Source: Crocinitomicaceae bacterium (lineage in GTDB: Bacteria > Bacteroidota > Bacteroidia > Flavobacteriales_D > Crocinitomicaceae). Taken from it: 64,000 nucleotides of DNA. A program made the translations under genes and the position numbers. Positions 54,721 through 64,000 of this stretch are shown here, piece by piece. Within the stretch, counting starts at the first letter, position 1, and the number at the start of each line of letters is the position of its first letter. The notes below the pieces were generated by a model. It was given only the letters and a program-made list of their open reading frames with translations. It was not told the origin of the DNA and did not search any database. The stretch spans positions 56,859-120,858 of the forward strand of contig JAQXBM010000008.1 of assembly GCA_029252405.1 (NCBI GenBank). Direction: 5' to 3'.

Positions 54721-56010
54721 TCAATCCTCCTCAGCGAACCACGTTTTTCCTTTCTGGATAATCGTGTCGAAGAATGAACCTCTTGTTTTTTCTGAGTGCG
54801 TTTTTACTTCACCCGTACTTGCTGCTTCTGGAGCCGAAGAAACCGTTGATCGTTTCTCTAAATCTTCAAATCCTTTCAACACCAATCCAATTCCTGTCGC
54901 ATACATCGGGCTCATCATTGCTTCGGTGTTCGTGTTCGCCAAGTGTTCCGTTGGATAACCTAAACGCGTATCCATTCCTGTTACGTATTCGAACAATTGC
55001 GTGATGTGCTTCAATTGTGAACCACCACCTGTTACGACGATTCCACCGATCAATTTCTTCTCGTATCCTGAGTTGCGAATTTCGTAGTGCACTAGGTCGA
55101 TGATCTCTTCCATGCGCGCTTGAATGATACTCGCCAAGTTTCTCAATGTAATTTCCTTTGGCGCTCGCCCTCTCAATCCTGGGATTGCTACAACTTCATT
55201 TTCTTGACTTTCACTTGCCAACGCAGAACCGAACTTTTGTTTCAATTTCTCCGCTTGACGCTTCATGATTGTGCATCCTTCCTTGATGTCTTCCGTGATC
55301 ACGTTACCTCCGAAAGGAATAACTGCAGTATGACGGATAATTCCTTCGTGGAAAATCGCAACGTCTGTTGTACCACCACCGATATCAACCAAAACCACAC
55401 CTGCTTCCTTCTCTTCCTCGGTTAACACGGCATCTGCAGAAGCGATTGGCTCCAAAATAATGTCTTTCACTTTCAGTCCAGAACGCTCCACACATTTGTG
55501 AATGTTCATGGATGCACCGACGTTTCCAGTAATGATGTGGAAGTTTGCTTCCAATCGAACACCAGACATTCCGATAGGATCTTTGATTCCTTGTTCGCTG
55601 TCGATGATGTATTCCTGAGGCAACACCGTAATGATTTGTTCACCTGGAGGCATCGCCAATTTGTACATGTCATCTACGAGATGATCGATGTCTTTTTGGG
55701 AAATCTCTGATTCTAGGTTCGTTCGTGTATGAATTCCTCTGTGCTGAATGCTTTTTATGTGCTGACCAGCGATACCAACATTTACCGTGTTGATTTTCAA
55801 TTCGCCCTCAATGCGATCTTGCGCTTCCGAAACGGCAGTCGTAATGGATTGAATGGTTTTATCAATATTGGAAACAATGCCGCGCATCACACCGAGTGAT
55901 TCAGCCTTCCCCATTGATAAAATTTCAATTTTATCGTGTTCGTTTTTACGACCTACAAAGCAAGCGATCTTTGTCGTACCAATATCCAATCCTACTATAA
56001 TCTTACCCAT
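54721..56010 (-). CDS. ftsA: cell-division protein FtsA
   Basis: About 429 residues from the ATG at 56010; upstream residues lack conservation. Actin-like motifs: VGLDIGTTKIACFVG, VLVDIGGGTTDVAIFHEG and GIVVTGGGSQLKHI. The C-terminal amphipathic membrane helix (SFFDTIIQKGKTWFAE) tethers FtsZ to the membrane. A 104-bp gap separates it from ftsZ and may contain a promoter. Confidence 0.96.
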   Translation of the reverse strand: MGKIIVGLDIGTTKIACFVGRKNEHDKIEILSMGKAESLGVMRGIVSNIDKTIQSITTAVSEAQDRIEGELKINTVNVGIAGQHIKSIQHRGIHTRTNLESEISQKDIDHLVDDMYKLAMPPGEQIITVLPQEYIIDSEQGIKDPIGMSGVRLEANFHIITGNVGASMNIHKCVERSGLKVKDIILEPIASADAVLTEEEKEAGVVLVDIGGGTTDVAIFHEGIIRHTAVIPFGGNVITEDIKEGCTIMKRQAEKLKQKFGSALASESQENEVVAIPGLRGRAPKEITLRNLASIIQARMEEIIDLVHYEIRNSGYEKKLIGGIVVTGGGSQLKHITQLFEYVTGMDTRLGYPTEHLANTNTEAMMSPMYATGIGLVLKGFEDLEKRSTVSSAPEAASTGEVKTHSEKTRGSFFDTIIQKGKTWFAEED

Positions 56011-56063
56011 TCTATTCGTCCTTGTGCGCCACCCCAGTTCCAATAACTATCGGAATATTGGGA

Positions 56064-56867
56064 TCAGCGATCAGTTTTTCTTTTACATACTATCTGCCCG
56101 TCATACTTGACGTTAATTTCTGAATACGTTTTCCAGCCTACATAAGGCATTCCTTCGTGGTAAAATGTTCGAAGCTTTTCAAATTTCGTTTTTACCTCAC
56201 TTTCAGAATTCGCTTTACCAAATACGATTTTTTGATCCCCAACCAGCGGTACCAGTATAAAATCCCCGTTTTTCTCTAAGTAAATTTGACCTATCAATGA
56301 ACGGAATAAGGGATCATAGCAAACATAATTGGAAATTCGATAGATATCATCTAGCTTCCGAATACTTATCAAAGAATCGTTGTTAATAATCTCAGGCACA
56401 GATTCTCCGTCAATTCGATCGTAAATTTCACCACTGGCAACTATGCTTCTTGCCGTATGCGAAGGTGTTGTTTTCATGATCTCTCCTTCCTCATCCAAAT
56501 AAAAGCTCTCGCTGTACTTATTGAACACCCGAATTACAGGTCTTTTTAGCTTGATTTTGATCTGCCAATCGTTGCCAATTTGCGAGTACACTTTCACCTC
56601 ATCAACCTGGGAAATCGCTGAAACATACTTCTCGATTGCTTCAAGATTGAGCTCTTCACGCTTCATTCCATCCCAAAACAAGCCTTCGAGTTCTAACTTC
56701 GTTAGGAGTTCACCATCCGTTAAAAAGGGATCCTCTCCAATCTTTTCGATGATGATTTTCGGTTCTTCTAAAATTCGCTCATTTTGAATACCGCGAACTA
56801 TCGTCAACAGTACGATGATTCCAACGGCAAAGATGCTCCACAGCGATATTTTGATCCACTTATGCAT
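56064..56867 (-). CDS. ftsQ: cell-division protein FtsQ
   Basis: About 267 residues from the ATG at 56867, where the membrane helix (ISLWSIFAVGIIVLLTIV) follows a short basic stretch; this start overlaps the murC stop by 8 nt. A POTRA-like domain (PFLTDGELLTKLEL) and beta-rich region follow. Bitopic, periplasmic; it links early and late divisome proteins. Sequence diverges from proteobacterial FtsQ but position and topology fit. Confidence 0.88.
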   Translation of the reverse strand: MHKWIKISLWSIFAVGIIVLLTIVRGIQNERILEEPKIIIEKIGEDPFLTDGELLTKLELEGLFWDGMKREELNLEAIEKYVSAISQVDEVKVYSQIGNDWQIKIKLKRPVIRVFNKYSESFYLDEEGEIMKTTPSHTARSIVASGEIYDRIDGESVPEIINNDSLISIRKLDDIYRISNYVCYDPLFRSLIGQIYLEKNGDFILVPLVGDQKIVFGKANSESEVKTKFEKLRTFYHEGMPYVGWKTYSEINVKYDGQIVCKRKTDR

Positions 56868-58236
56868 TTTCCAAACGTTCTTTAAGTGGTAAAACAATTC
56901 GGTCGATGTCTCCTGCCCCAATGGTCAAAATGACGTCGAATTCTGATGATGCTGCCCGTTCGACAGCTTCCACTGGAGATAAAACGGCCTTTTTTGATGA
57001 CGTCATCTTTTCCAGCAAAGCGTCGCTCGTAACTCCTTCAATTGGCAACTCTCTAGCTGGATATATTGGCAATAAAATTACATCATCCAATCGACTCAAA
57101 GCCTCTGCGAAACCCTCGAAGAAATCGCGTGTTCGAGTAAACAAATGCGGTTGAAAAATCCCTAGCACTTTCTTGTTCGGATACATCAAATCAACTGAAT
57201 CTAACAGCGCGTTTATTTCCGTTGGATGATGCGCGTAGTCATCGATGTACACTTTGTCTTCCGTACGAATATGGTATTCAAATCGTCGCTTGACACCTTT
57301 GAAGGATTTCAAAGCTGATCGAAGTATTTCTTCCGTAAGTCCAAGTTGAGCTCCCAGTGCGATGCAAGACAACGCATTCTCAGCGTTATGCGTTCCTGGA
57401 ATTCCTAATTCAACGGCATCCCAATTTCCTTGAGGTGTTTTCACATCCATCAAAAATGCGCCATTCTCAACACGAAGATCCCACCCAGAAAAGGCGACTT
57501 TAGCATTCAATCCATAGCGGATTTCGTTCAATGCCTCCAACTTGATATCCTTGTGCAAAATCGTATGTCCATTTGAGTTAATCAAATCGAGGTACGACTT
57601 GAATCCTTCTAGGAATTCGGCATCATCTCCGTAAATATCGAGGTGATCTGCATCGGTAGAGGTCACGATTGATGCATATGGTGTCAATTGCAAAAATGAA
57701 CGATCAAACTCATCCGCCTCGACCACTGTCCATTGGCTGGTCGGGTGAGAAACAAAGTTTGAATTGAAGTTCGCGGCAATCCCACCCAAAAAGGCGTTGC
57801 ATCCTTTATCCGATTCATTCAAAATATGCGCAAGCATTGTACTCGTCGTTGTCTTTCCATGTGTTCCTGCAACACCCAGCGCTTTGGAGTCTCGTGTGAT
57901 CATCCCCAAAACTTCAGCACGTTTCTTCACCGTGTAATTTCCATTCTGAACAAAGACCAACTCTTCCATGTCTTTTGGAATCGCGGGCGTGAATACCACC
58001 AAGGTTTTCTCTGTTTCCAAGAACTGAGAAGGCAAGTTTTCGCCTAGATCCTCAAAGTGAATGGAAATACCTTCCTCTTGCAAGGCTTTTGTGATCGGTG
58101 ACGGCGTTTTATCGTAGCCAGCAATATCCCAACCCTTCATATTGAAATAGCGCGCAAGTGCCGACATCCCAATTCCACCAATCCCGATGAAATAAGCACG
58201 ATCAAATGAAGCGATATGTTGCGTTGTACGGTCCAC
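56860..58236 (-). CDS. murC: UDP-N-acetylmuramate--L-alanine ligase
   Basis: 458 residues from a GTG at 58236, directly abutting the murG TAG. The nucleotide-binding FIGIGGIGMSALARYF (N-terminal domain) and ATP P-loop GVAGTHGKTTTSTMLAHIL are present, with EADEFDRSFLQL. It adds L-alanine to UDP-MurNAc. The C-terminal domain ends YPARELPIEGV... Complete. Confidence 0.96.
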   Translation of the reverse strand: MDRTTQHIASFDRAYFIGIGGIGMSALARYFNMKGWDIAGYDKTPSPITKALQEEGISIHFEDLGENLPSQFLETEKTLVVFTPAIPKDMEELVFVQNGNYTVKKRAEVLGMITRDSKALGVAGTHGKTTTSTMLAHILNESDKGCNAFLGGIAANFNSNFVSHPTSQWTVVEADEFDRSFLQLTPYASIVTSTDADHLDIYGDDAEFLEGFKSYLDLINSNGHTILHKDIKLEALNEIRYGLNAKVAFSGWDLRVENGAFLMDVKTPQGNWDAVELGIPGTHNAENALSCIALGAQLGLTEEILRSALKSFKGVKRRFEYHIRTEDKVYIDDYAHHPTEINALLDSVDLMYPNKKVLGIFQPHLFTRTRDFFEGFAEALSRLDDVILLPIYPARELPIEGVTSDALLEKMTSSKKAVLSPVEAVERAASSEFDVILTIGAGDIDRIVLPLKERLENA

Positions 58237-59334
58237 CTATTTTTTCAATTTTTCTAATTCATCTACAATAGAAGCAGTCGCATCGGGTTTGCCGAGCGAA
58301 GCAATGTTTTTCTTTAGCGCATCGCATTTGGTACTATCTAAAAGTAACGACAACACTTCATCGACCATCTTCTCTTTCGCCTCAACATCTTTCACCAAAA
58401 CAGCCGCGTCCTTATTCACCAAGGCCATGGCATTTTTCGTTTGATGATCTTCTGAAACATTTGGAGATGGAACCAAAATCGTTGGTTTGGCGATTAAACA
58501 TAATTCAGAAATCGAGATTGCTCCAGCGCGAGAGATCACGACATCAGCGATCGCGTACGCCAAATCCATTCGCGTGATAAACTGCACCATTTTGATGTCC
58601 CCGAGATCCGTATTTTTTAATTCATTTTCCAATTTATCGTGATAAAGCTTCCCACATTGCCATAGAACCTGAACTCCAGATTCTTTCAACTTTTCAAGGT
58701 TCGCGACTACACTTTCATTCAATGTTCGCGCTCCTAAACTTCCTCCGATAATCAACACCGTTTTCTTGTTCGGATCGAAATCGTAGAATTTATATCCTTC
58801 AGCCTCTTTTCCTTCGATGGAAACCATTTCTCTTCGCGTTGGATTCCCTGTCAAGACAATCTTCTCTTGTGGAAAAAATCGCTCCAAACCATCGTAGGCT
58901 ACGCAAATCTTTTGTACACTTTTGGATAGAATTTTGTTTGTTTTTCCCGGGAAGGAGTTTTGCTCTTGCACCATTGACGGAACACCAATCATTGTTGCCG
59001 CTTTGATCGTTGGACCACTTGCATAACCACCCACTCCAACAGTTACCTCTGGCCTGAATTTCTTTACAATTCTTCGTGCCTTGATCATACTTCCGATAAT
59101 CTTGAACGGCAGCGCAAAATTCGACCAAGCAAACTTTCGTTGAAACCCAGCAATTGGTAAAGCTTTGATTTCATAACCAGCAGCTGGAACTTTTTCCATT
59201 TCCATTTTGCCTTCTGCTCCTACGAATAAAATTTCAGCATCTGGATTTCGACGTTTTATCTCGTCGGCAATAGCGATAGCTGGGAAGATGTGTCCTCCTG
59301 TGCCTCCTCCTGAAATTATTGCTTTTGTTATCAT
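58237..59334 (-). CDS. murG: undecaprenyl-PP-MurNAc-pentapeptide GlcNAc transferase
   Basis: 365 residues. Glycine-rich ISGGGTGGHIFPAIAIADE, the linker VGVGGYASGPTIKAATMIG, and C-terminal VISRAGAISISELCLIAKP (with the GAIS UDP-GlcNAc site) are all present. Peripheral membrane enzyme that makes lipid II. The ATG at 59334 follows a 96-bp gap after ftsW. Confidence 0.96.
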   Translation of the reverse strand: MITKAIISGGGTGGHIFPAIAIADEIKRRNPDAEILFVGAEGKMEMEKVPAAGYEIKALPIAGFQRKFAWSNFALPFKIIGSMIKARRIVKKFRPEVTVGVGGYASGPTIKAATMIGVPSMVQEQNSFPGKTNKILSKSVQKICVAYDGLERFFPQEKIVLTGNPTRREMVSIEGKEAEGYKFYDFDPNKKTVLIIGGSLGARTLNESVVANLEKLKESGVQVLWQCGKLYHDKLENELKNTDLGDIKMVQFITRMDLAYAIADVVISRAGAISISELCLIAKPTILVPSPNVSEDHQTKNAMALVNKDAAVLVKDVEAKEKMVDEVLSLLLDSTKCDALKKNIASLGKPDATASIVDELEKLKK

Positions 59335-59430
59335 TGTTTTTTTTCGATTTTCCGATTCACTACGTGGCTGCCTTCGGCGGTGTCTGATTGTCTGATTTTC
59401 CGACGACGTTATTTGTAGGTTGTGTTTGGA

Positions 59431-60630
59431 TTATTCTGTTGCGAGAATTGGTTTTGGCTCTAGATTATTTTCTGATTTCTTAATTGTTGCAGTTGCCTTT
59501 TCTTGTTGGAGTGAGATGCTGAGGACAATTCCGAGACTCACGCAGGTCATCATCATGGCTGAACCTCCCATTGCGAGGAGGGGCATGTTTTGACCGGTGA
59601 CAGGGAAGATTCCTGTGCAGACCATCATATTTACGGTGGCCTGGCTCATGACCAGCATTCCGATCCCGATACAGACGTAGGTTTGGAAAATGTCTTTTGA
59701 GTTCAGTCCGATCCGCATTATTCGATAAAGCAAAATCAGGTATAGCAGAATGAGGATTACCGCTGAAATGAGTCCGAATTCTTCCACGAAACTCGCGAAA
59801 TAGAAATCCGCGTAAGCCTCAGGAATGAATCCTTTTAACTTTCCTTTTCCAGGTCCTCGACCAAGCAAAGGACCACCTTCGTAGATGGCCAATTGCGCAT
59901 TTGCTACTTGGGCATTCTCAATGATATTTGCTTCATCTTCGACGTGATTAAATAAACGGTTTTCCCATGTCGTAAGACGAGGCAGCAATTTCAATTCTGG
60001 AGCAGCCTTCTGCACTAAGATCAATAAGGTCAAAGCCAAAACTCCACCTCCAATCAACGCACCAATTCTACTGAACGGAACTCGACCCAAAAACAATAAT
60101 GCCAAACTCACCGCGAACAAAATTGCTGCAGTGGAGAAGTTGTCCTTGACGATCAATCCACAAATAATAATCACCGGCAATATCACAGGAAGAAATCCTT
60201 CCTTCCAATTAGCCAACATGTCCTTCTTTTTCACGAGCAATCTCGACACATAAACGATCAATGCGAGACGTGCAAAATCGGAAGCTTGGAAGGTCAATCC
60301 AATGAACGGCACTTTCACCCAGCGATTGGCTTGGTTGACTCCTTCAGTAAAAAATAGGGTAAACAACAATATGGCAACGGCAAGGTAGAATCCGAATTTT
60401 GACAACAGGGAAACATATCTCGGATCCTTGCGATGCACCCAGTACATAACGCCAAGCCCAATACCAACGTAGATAAGGTGTTTGAACAAATATCTAAACG
60501 GCGTTCCCCCTTCGACTTTTACTAAAATCGGGACGAAGCTATACACTGTCACCAACGAGAATGTCATCAGCAATAATGTGATCACCCAAATGACGCGATC
60601 GCCTTTTAAATATTGAAATACCTTATCCAT
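59431..60630 (-). CDS. ftsW: FtsW, SEDS-family division glycosyltransferase
   Basis: 399 residues with about ten membrane helices. SEDS features: FQASDFARLALIVYVSRLL, a charged extracellular loop (WENRLFNHVEDEANII) and FPVTGQNMPLLAMGGSAMMM. It polymerises lipid II at the septum with a partner PBP. The next gene begins 3 nt away, so translation is coupled. The C-terminal region after the last helix is short and Lys/Glu-rich. Confidence 0.92.
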   Translation of the reverse strand: MDKVFQYLKGDRVIWVITLLLMTFSLVTVYSFVPILVKVEGGTPFRYLFKHLIYVGIGLGVMYWVHRKDPRYVSLLSKFGFYLAVAILLFTLFFTEGVNQANRWVKVPFIGLTFQASDFARLALIVYVSRLLVKKKDMLANWKEGFLPVILPVIIICGLIVKDNFSTAAILFAVSLALLFLGRVPFSRIGALIGGGVLALTLLILVQKAAPELKLLPRLTTWENRLFNHVEDEANIIENAQVANAQLAIYEGGPLLGRGPGKGKLKGFIPEAYADFYFASFVEEFGLISAVILILLYLILLYRIMRIGLNSKDIFQTYVCIGIGMLVMSQATVNMMVCTGIFPVTGQNMPLLAMGGSAMMMTCVSLGIVLSISLQQEKATATIKKSENNLEPKPILATE

Positions 60631-60633
60631 TAA

Positions 60634-61101
60634 TTATTTCCACGTTTGAAGGTGGTTCTCTAATTCTGATTTTATTCCTGTCCAGTTATCTTGAGGCAAG
60701 GTCCAAATGAACGTTCTGTCCTCTTTTCGAACTTTATCCAACAACATCAATGCGTGATCAGCTCCTTTAATACACAACACATTCTCAAAAGATGAGAACC
60801 ATTTTTCGGTGTGCACCTGACCTGAATTGTAAATCACGAGTGTTTCAATGGATTTTAACGCATCTCCATTCAACTCCCACAGTTTACGTGCTTGTTTTGC
60901 TGTTGCAGCCCAAATAACTTTGTATGGCATAGAGGCAATCATTGCATTGAGTGCTTCCGCTTCTGGGTTGACCCAGGAAAACACATCCATACCGGCGACC
61001 TTGCCATGCGGGCAAAGTGCATTGTTGGTATTCACTTCTTCTAAACCTGCCTTTCTTGCACGTTTTAATTGTTCTGCGATTGATTGCTCTGTCTTTTGCA
61101 T
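60634..61101 (-). CDS. unrecognised protein embedded between murD and ftsW
   Basis: 155 residues with no signal peptide or membrane helix. N-terminal helix QSIAEQLKRARKAGLEEV, then ALCPHGKVAGMDVFSWVNPE, an alternating strand-helix stretch (VIWAATAKQARKLWELNG, LVIYNSGQVHTEKWFSSF, VLCIKGADHALMLLDKV) and TLPQDNWTGIKSELENHLQ. The alpha/beta order looks like a small Rossmann-like domain, but I cannot name a family. One base separates its start from the murD stop and three bases its stop from ftsW, so it is translated with the dcw genes and probably belongs to wall synthesis or division. Confidence 0.7.
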   Translation of the reverse strand: MQKTEQSIAEQLKRARKAGLEEVNTNNALCPHGKVAGMDVFSWVNPEAEALNAMIASMPYKVIWAATAKQARKLWELNGDALKSIETLVIYNSGQVHTEKWFSSFENVLCIKGADHALMLLDKVRKEDRTFIWTLPQDNWTGIKSELENHLQTWK

Positions 61102-61102
61102 A

Positions 61103-62452
61103 CTATAGGAGTTTTACGGCTTTTTTAAATTCATTTCCTCTTTCTTCGTAGCTCTCGAATAAATCGAAGCTGGCACAAGCTGGAGACAACAATACTGTCT
61201 CGTCTTTCTTTGCCAAACGGTATCCCCAAGCCACTGCTTCTACAGCAGAACCTGCTTCAACGATTGTTTCGATTTTTCCAGTAAAGGCTTCGATGATTTT
61301 TGAGTTGTCTTTTCCAAGGCAGATGATGGCCTTCACCTTATCTGCGATAAGCGCATCTAGTTCTGAATAATCATTCCCTTTATCAACTCCACCAACGATC
61401 CAAACAGTTGGATTTTCCATGGACTCCAAAGCAAACCACGTCGAGTTGACATTCGTCGCTTTTGAATCGTTAATAAATTCTATTCCATGCACTTTTGCTA
61501 CAAACTCTAGTCTGTGCTCTACATTGACAAAATCAGATAAGCTCTCTCGAACAGATTCCTTGCGGATTTCCAAGATGCGAGAGGCGATCCCTGATGCCAA
61601 TGAGTTTTGGGTGTTGTGCTTACCCTTCAAAGCTAATTCGTGAATTCCCATTGTTAGTTGATCGTTTATGTTTATTGTGAGTTGTTTGCTATTTGCGTGT
61701 CCGCCGAGCTCGATTTCTTTTTTCAAAGAGAAAGGAGCTTGTTTTGCAGCGGGCATGTGTTTGTTTACTAAGTCTATTATTGTTGGATCATCTGCATTGT
61801 AGATGAGCCAGTCTGCTTCAGTTTGATTCTGCGTAATTCGGAATTTCGATGCAGCGTAATTTTCCATTTTGTATTCGTAGCGGTCGAGATGATCTGGTGT
61901 GATATTCAATAGCATCGCGATGTCCGCTTTGAATTCATACATATCATCCAATTGGAAAGAACTCAATTCGAGCACGTACCAATCGTAGTTCACCTCATCG
62001 TCTGCCACTTGCTTCGCGTAGCTTTCGCCAATGTTTCCAGCAAGACCAACATTCACCCCTCCTTTTTTGAGGATGTGGTAGGTCATCATCGCTGTTGTAG
62101 TTTTACCGTTACTTCCAGTAATACAAATCGTTTTCGCATCCGAGTATCGCCCAGCAAACTCGATTTCAGAGATCACCTCTATCCCTTTTTCCTTGATTGC
62201 TTGAACAACTGGGACTGTATCTGGTATACCTGGAGATTTGATCACTAAATCAGCAATCAAGATCTCATCCATGGAGTGTTGACCTTCCTCCCATCGGATA
62301 TCGTTATCCCTCAAATCTTTTGCAAAACGAGGTTTCACTGTTCCGAAATCAGAAACAAAGACTTCCCAGCCCATTTTCTTCGCCAGAATAGCTGATCCAA
62401 CGCCACTTTCGCCAGCGCCCAAAATTGTGATATGTTGTTCTTGCGTTGACAC
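61103..62452 (-). CDS. murD: UDP-N-acetylmuramoyl-L-alanine--D-glutamate ligase
   Basis: 449 residues. The N-terminal domain begins ITILGAGESGVGSAILA, the ATP P-loop is TICITGSNGKTTTAMMTYHI, and LNITPDHLDRY carries the metal-binding region. NDSKATNVNSTWFALE and LSPACASFDLF match the C-terminal domain. It adds D-glutamate to UDP-MurNAc-Ala. Overlaps mraY by one base. Confidence 0.96.
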   Translation of the reverse strand: MSTQEQHITILGAGESGVGSAILAKKMGWEVFVSDFGTVKPRFAKDLRDNDIRWEEGQHSMDEILIADLVIKSPGIPDTVPVVQAIKEKGIEVISEIEFAGRYSDAKTICITGSNGKTTTAMMTYHILKKGGVNVGLAGNIGESYAKQVADDEVNYDWYVLELSSFQLDDMYEFKADIAMLLNITPDHLDRYEYKMENYAASKFRITQNQTEADWLIYNADDPTIIDLVNKHMPAAKQAPFSLKKEIELGGHANSKQLTININDQLTMGIHELALKGKHNTQNSLASGIASRILEIRKESVRESLSDFVNVEHRLEFVAKVHGIEFINDSKATNVNSTWFALESMENPTVWIVGGVDKGNDYSELDALIADKVKAIICLGKDNSKIIEAFTGKIETIVEAGSAVEAVAWGYRLAKKDETVLLSPACASFDLFESYEERGNEFKKAVKLL

Positions 62453-63702
62453 TATCTCAATTTCAATGTTACGATGGTGAATACTGCGAGAAGGATTCCT
62501 ACAATCCAGAAGCGAGCTACGATTTTTGCCTCGTGTAATCCTTTTTTCTGATAATGATGATGCAGAGGAGCCATAAGGAAAATGCGGCGTCCTTCTCCAA
62601 ATCTTCGCTTGGTGATTTTAAACCATCCAACCTGCATGATTACAGACAAGTTCTCAATCAAGAACACTCCGCAAAGCACTGGAATCAACAATTCTTTTCG
62701 AATGGCGATTGCGAACACTGCAATGATTCCACCCAAAGCCAAACTTCCCGTATCCCCCATAAATACTTGCGCGGGGAATGAATTATACCAAAGGAATCCA
62801 ATACACGCTCCAACGAATGCAGCAATGAAGATTACCATCTCCTCGGCCATCGGGATATACATCACATCGAGGTAGTCCGCAAAGAAGGCGTTGGAACTGA
62901 CATACGCCAGAACCGCCAGCGCGATACCAATTATCGCGGAGGACCCAGTTGCGAGCCCATCCAACCCATCAGTCATGTTTGCACCATTCGAAACGGCAAT
63001 TACTATGAAAATCACCAAAGGGATGAACAACAACCATCCGTATTGCTTGCTCCAATCTCCAACAAGCCAATCGTAGTTGAATTCGTTGTGCTTGATAAAT
63101 GGAACTGTCGTCGTCATGGCATCCGTTTGAATCCAGCGAGATTGCGCCGACTCTTCATCCGCATCGATGTGCATATCTGTAACTTCAACTTCATTCGGAT
63201 TCAATTTATAGCCGGCATCAACTTCTTGGTGCACCTGAACATCAGGATGGAAATAGAGAATACTTCCAACAATGATTCCCACACCAATTTGACCAACAAC
63301 TTTAAATCGACCTGCAAGACCTTTTTTGTTCTTCTTGAAAACTTTGATATAATCATCGATGAATCCGATTGTCCCCAACCAAACTGTTGCAATGATCATT
63401 GTGAGCACGTAAATGTTGTCCAGTTTTGCAAACAACAAAGTCGGAATCAAGATTGCAGCAATGATGATTAAACCACCCATTGTTGGCGTTCCTGTTTTCT
63501 CCAACTGTCCTTCCAAACCAAGATCACGAACGGTCTCACCCATCTGCTTGCGTTGCAAGGTGCGGATGATGCGCTTCCCAAAAATGACAGACACGATCAA
63601 CGACGCGATAAGTGCCATTCCTGCTCGGAATGAAATGTATTGGAACAATCCCGCTCCTGGGAAATTGAGTCCTTCTAAGTAATCAAATAGGTAGACTAAC
63701 AT
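62452..63702 (-). CDS. mraY: phospho-N-acetylmuramoyl-pentapeptide transferase
   Basis: 416 residues, about ten helices. Catalytic segments: [35 protein letters not shown] and [13 protein letters not shown] ~60-residue insert near residues 165-225 ([18 protein letters not shown]...) lengthens it relative to E. coli MraY (360); such inserts recur in Bacteroidota. It moves phospho-MurNAc-pentapeptide to undecaprenyl phosphate (lipid I). Confidence 0.96.
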   Translation of the reverse strand: MLVYLFDYLEGLNFPGAGLFQYISFRAGMALIASLIVSVIFGKRIIRTLQRKQMGETVRDLGLEGQLEKTGTPTMGGLIIIAAILIPTLLFAKLDNIYVLTMIIATVWLGTIGFIDDYIKVFKKNKKGLAGRFKVVGQIGVGIIVGSILYFHPDVQVHQEVDAGYKLNPNEVEVTDMHIDADEESAQSRWIQTDAMTTTVPFIKHNEFNYDWLVGDWSKQYGWLLFIPLVIFIVIAVSNGANMTDGLDGLATGSSAIIGIALAVLAYVSSNAFFADYLDVMYIPMAEEMVIFIAAFVGACIGFLWYNSFPAQVFMGDTGSLALGGIIAVFAIAIRKELLIPVLCGVFLIENLSVIMQVGWFKITKRRFGEGRRIFLMAPLHHHYQKKGLHEAKIVARFWIVGILLAVFTIVTLKLR

Positions 63703-63703
63703 A

Positions 63704-64000
63704 TTATTTGTTCAGTTTTTTAAATAGTTCAACAACTGTTTGCATATCATCGAAGTCATGTTTTACTCCTTTGATGTCCTGGTATTTTTCGTGTCCTTTT
63801 CCTGCGATTAGAATGATGTCTTGCGCATTCGCCATCGCAACCGCTGTTTTAATCGCTTGCGCTCGATCCGTGATTGACAAAGTCTTTCTGAATTGCGTCC
63901 CATCAACCCCCTCCATCATATCTTCAATGATCGCATCTGGATCTTCCGAACGCGGATTATCTGCAGTTAAAATCACCTGATCAGACAATTGACAAGCAAT
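63704..64000 (-). CDS. murE: C-terminal part of UDP-MurNAc-tripeptide synthetase (murE), cut by window edge
   Basis: Only the last ~98 codons are in the window; the frame is open to the edge, so the gene continues to the right. The DNPRSEDP motif is the meso-diaminopimelate specificity site of MurE. The end carries [17 protein letters not shown] and [16 protein letters not shown], matching the Mur ligase C-terminal domain. It adds diaminopimelate to UDP-MurNAc-Ala-Glu. It lies right before mraY (1 nt gap), as expected for this cluster. Confidence 0.93.
   Translation of the reverse strand: MACQLSDQVILTADNPRSEDPDAIIEDMMEGVDGTQFRKTLSITDRAQAIKTAVAMANAQDIILIAGKGHEKYQDIKGVKHDFDDMQTVVELFKKLNK

Overview
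The window reads as a chromosomal segment of a Bacteroidota bacterium, most likely Flavobacteriales and possibly near Crocinitomicaceae/Fluviicola; the family-level placement is inference. The grounds are three secreted proteins with C-terminal type IX secretion (T9SS) sorting domains, TAnnTTTG-type -7 promoter boxes, many SusD-free lipoproteins with a signal-peptidase II cysteine, a TonB-dependent receptor, DUF2490 and WG-repeat proteins, and a division/cell-wall cluster in the order mraY-murD-x-ftsW-murG-murC-ftsQ-ftsA-ftsZ-yqeY. There is no tRNA, rRNA operon, insertion sequence, integrase or CRISPR array that I can see. The only RNA gene is rnpB.

Layout. 1-3.3 kb: a small lipoprotein frame interrupted by an in-frame TAG, a HEAT-like protein, a substrate-binding-like lipoprotein, a small membrane protein and rnpB. 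3.3-7.5 kb (minus): a T9SS cargo protein, then an ECF sigma factor coupled to an anti-sigma protein that appears to span both membranes, plus a lipoprotein. 7.7-12.2 kb: SixA-like phosphatase, rhomboid protease, then thyA-capA-like-folA with overlapping ends. 12.3-16.1 kb (plus): four overlapping genes for a UbiA prenyltransferase, a type III polyketide synthase, a methyltransferase and an FAD oxidoreductase, a compact specialised-metabolite locus. 16.2-20.6 kb (minus): ECF sigma, short membrane anti-sigma, CnrX/Spy-like sensor, MbnP-like and MbnH-like proteins and a YHYH protein, which look like a metal-responsive (probably copper) operon. 20.6-25.8 kb (plus): lipoproteins, a GH19-type muralytic enzyme followed by a lipoprotein, and a duplicated-domain T9SS protein.

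25.9-49 kb (minus throughout): prohibitin-like lipoprotein, polyprenyl diphosphate synthase with rfbA, an RND/MMPL exporter, an SRPBCC protein with an AraC regulator, CotH with DUF2490, the purM-prfA-pyrF operon, a TonB-dependent receptor coupled to a TPR/class III nucleotide cyclase, a WG-repeat protein and topB. 49-52.5 kb: repeat-rich spacers around gapA, a DUF2721 protein and two tandem paralogous mini membrane proteins. 52.5-64 kb (minus): the dcw cluster, which runs off the right edge inside murE and carries an unrecognised 155-residue gene between murD and ftsW.

Most promising for new biology are the type III PKS/prenyltransferase cluster, the sigma-CnrX-MbnP-MbnH-YHYH operon, the transenvelope anti-sigma factor, the extra dcw gene, the GH19/lipoprotein pair and the in-frame TAG.
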